Positions 63,413-64,000 of a stretch of 64,000 nucleotides of DNA are shown in pieces (position 1 is the stretch's first letter; every line of letters begins with the position of its first letter). This DNA comes from Cellulophaga sp. L1A9 (GTDB lineage Bacteria; Bacteroidota; Bacteroidia; Flavobacteriales; Flavobacteriaceae), in NCBI RefSeq assembly GCF_009797025.1, contig NZ_CP047027.1, positions 2,170,001-2,234,000 of the forward strand, in the 5' to 3' direction. Position numbers and translations under genes: made by a program. The notes beneath the pieces are model-generated. The model worked only from the letters and a program-made list of their open reading frames with translations. It was not told where the DNA came from and did not search any database.

Positions 63413-63976
63413 ATGAAACTACAAAACAAAAAAGTAGCCATTCTAGCTACAGACGGATTTGAAAAATCTGAATTATTTGAGCCCCTTACTGCTTTAAAAA
63501 ATGAAGGAGCATCTGTAGACATAATTTCAATTAAAGAAGGTGAAATAAAAAGTTGGGAAGATAAAAATTGGGGAGAAGCTATTGAAGTTACCAAACTAGT
63601 AAAAGATGCGAAAGAATTTGATTATGATGCGTTGGTTTTACCAGGAGGTGTAGCTAATCCAGATACCTTAAGAACGGACGAAGATTCCATACAGTTTATA
63701 CAAAGCTTCTTTAAGAGTCATAAACCGGTGGCTGCTATTTGTCATGCGCCTTGGTTGCTAATTAGCGCTGGGGTTATTGAAAATAGAGAAGTAACATCGT
63801 TTAAAAGTATTAAAGATGATGTGTTGAACGCTGGAGCAACTTGGTTAGATAAAGAAGTTGTTGTAGATAACGGCCTTGTTACGAGTAGAAATCCTGACGA
63901 TTTGCCCGCATTTATAAGTAAAGTAATTGAAGAAATTGGCGAGGGAAAACATGACAGGCAGGTTGCTAACGCTTAA
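63413..63976 (+). CDS. PfpI/DJ-1 family protein (type 1 glutamine amidotransferase-like)
   Basis: 187 residues. The fold is class I glutamine-amidotransferase-like: KVAILATDGFEKSELF, DALVLPGGVANPD and the nucleophile Cys110-His111 in AAICHAPWLLI, with a conserved Glu early in the chain. Related proteins act as deglycases/chaperones for glyoxal damage or as peptidases. It lies 165 bases after the sulfatase with no hairpin between, so it may be a stress gene read with the PUL or an independent unit. The window ends shortly after its stop. Confidence 0.88.
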   Translation: MKLQNKKVAILATDGFEKSELFEPLTALKNEGASVDIISIKEGEIKSWEDKNWGEAIEVTKLVKDAKEFDYDALVLPGGVANPDTLRTDEDSIQFIQSFFKSHKPVAAICHAPWLLISAGVIENREVTSFKSIKDDVLNAGATWLDKEVVVDNGLVTSRNPDDLPAFISKVIEEIGEGKHDRQVANA

Positions 63977-64000
63977 CTTCTTAATGGAAATAAGCACACT

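Noticed and set aside
1-64000. CRISPR arrays, prophage, insertion sequences, restriction or other defence systems
   Set aside because: No regularly spaced repeats, transposase, integrase, capsid or nuclease genes of these kinds were recognised.

Overview
The window is AT-rich DNA from a member of the Bacteroidota, most likely a marine Flavobacteriaceae species. The evidence is a SusC/SusD pair, several CarboxypepD_reg-like/TonB-dependent outer-membrane proteins, a lycopene cyclase, DUF3078, DUF5916 and DUF423 proteins, and repeated promoter -7 elements of the Bacteroidota type (TAnnTTTG, upstream TTTG). No species can be named from this. No insertion sequence, CRISPR array, prophage or rRNA operon was seen.

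Layout. 1-13.8 kb is mostly housekeeping: the end of a zinc metalloprotease, a PiT phosphate transporter with a PhoU-like tail, dGTPase, DXP synthase with a DUF3078 protein, TadA, a cold-shock protein, a ClC channel, AspRS and a MORN-repeat protein. 13.8-20.5 kb is a four-gene RND efflux operon (tetR-tolC-adaptor-pump) with a clear self-regulatory operator over its promoter. 20.6-23.8 kb holds a long-chain prenyl diphosphate synthase facing a lycopene cyclase that is coupled to an unknown secreted protein. 23.8-28.8 kb is a metal island: a TonB receptor with a Cys-x-x-Cys plug motif, divergent from a DtxR/MntR regulator and an MntH-Usp fusion. A DtxR-like palindrome sits on the receptor's -7 element.

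28.8-44.7 kb contains DUF2141, a PQQ-type propeller protein, DUF423, a tricorn-like S41 peptidase flanked by a perfect 48-bp direct repeat, a DUF5916 protein, a CarboxypepD_reg protein, a feoA-feoB operon with an otherwise easily missed 49-residue FeoB-associated Cys-rich protein, an SCO protein and RseP. A tRNA-Asn(GTT) follows at 44.8 kb.

45.1-64 kb is dominated by a polysaccharide utilization locus (PUL): a membrane-spanning hybrid sensor/regulator (propeller, Y_Y_Y, LuxR-type HTH), then SusC, SusD, a surface lipoprotein with two LamG-like domains, two tandem GH144-type glycanases, an esterase, a GH3 beta-glucosidase and an S1 sulfatase, with a PfpI/DJ-1 protein beyond. GH144 plus GH3 suggests beta-1,2-glucan as backbone. 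The esterase and sulfatase suggest a decorated version of it, which I consider the most interesting inference in the window.

The gene sets fit a heterotrophic, pigmented bacterium that binds glycans at the surface, cuts them with lipoprotein enzymes, imports oligomers through SusCD and finishes hydrolysis in the periplasm, while acquiring Fe(II) and Mn/Fe through FeoAB and MntH.
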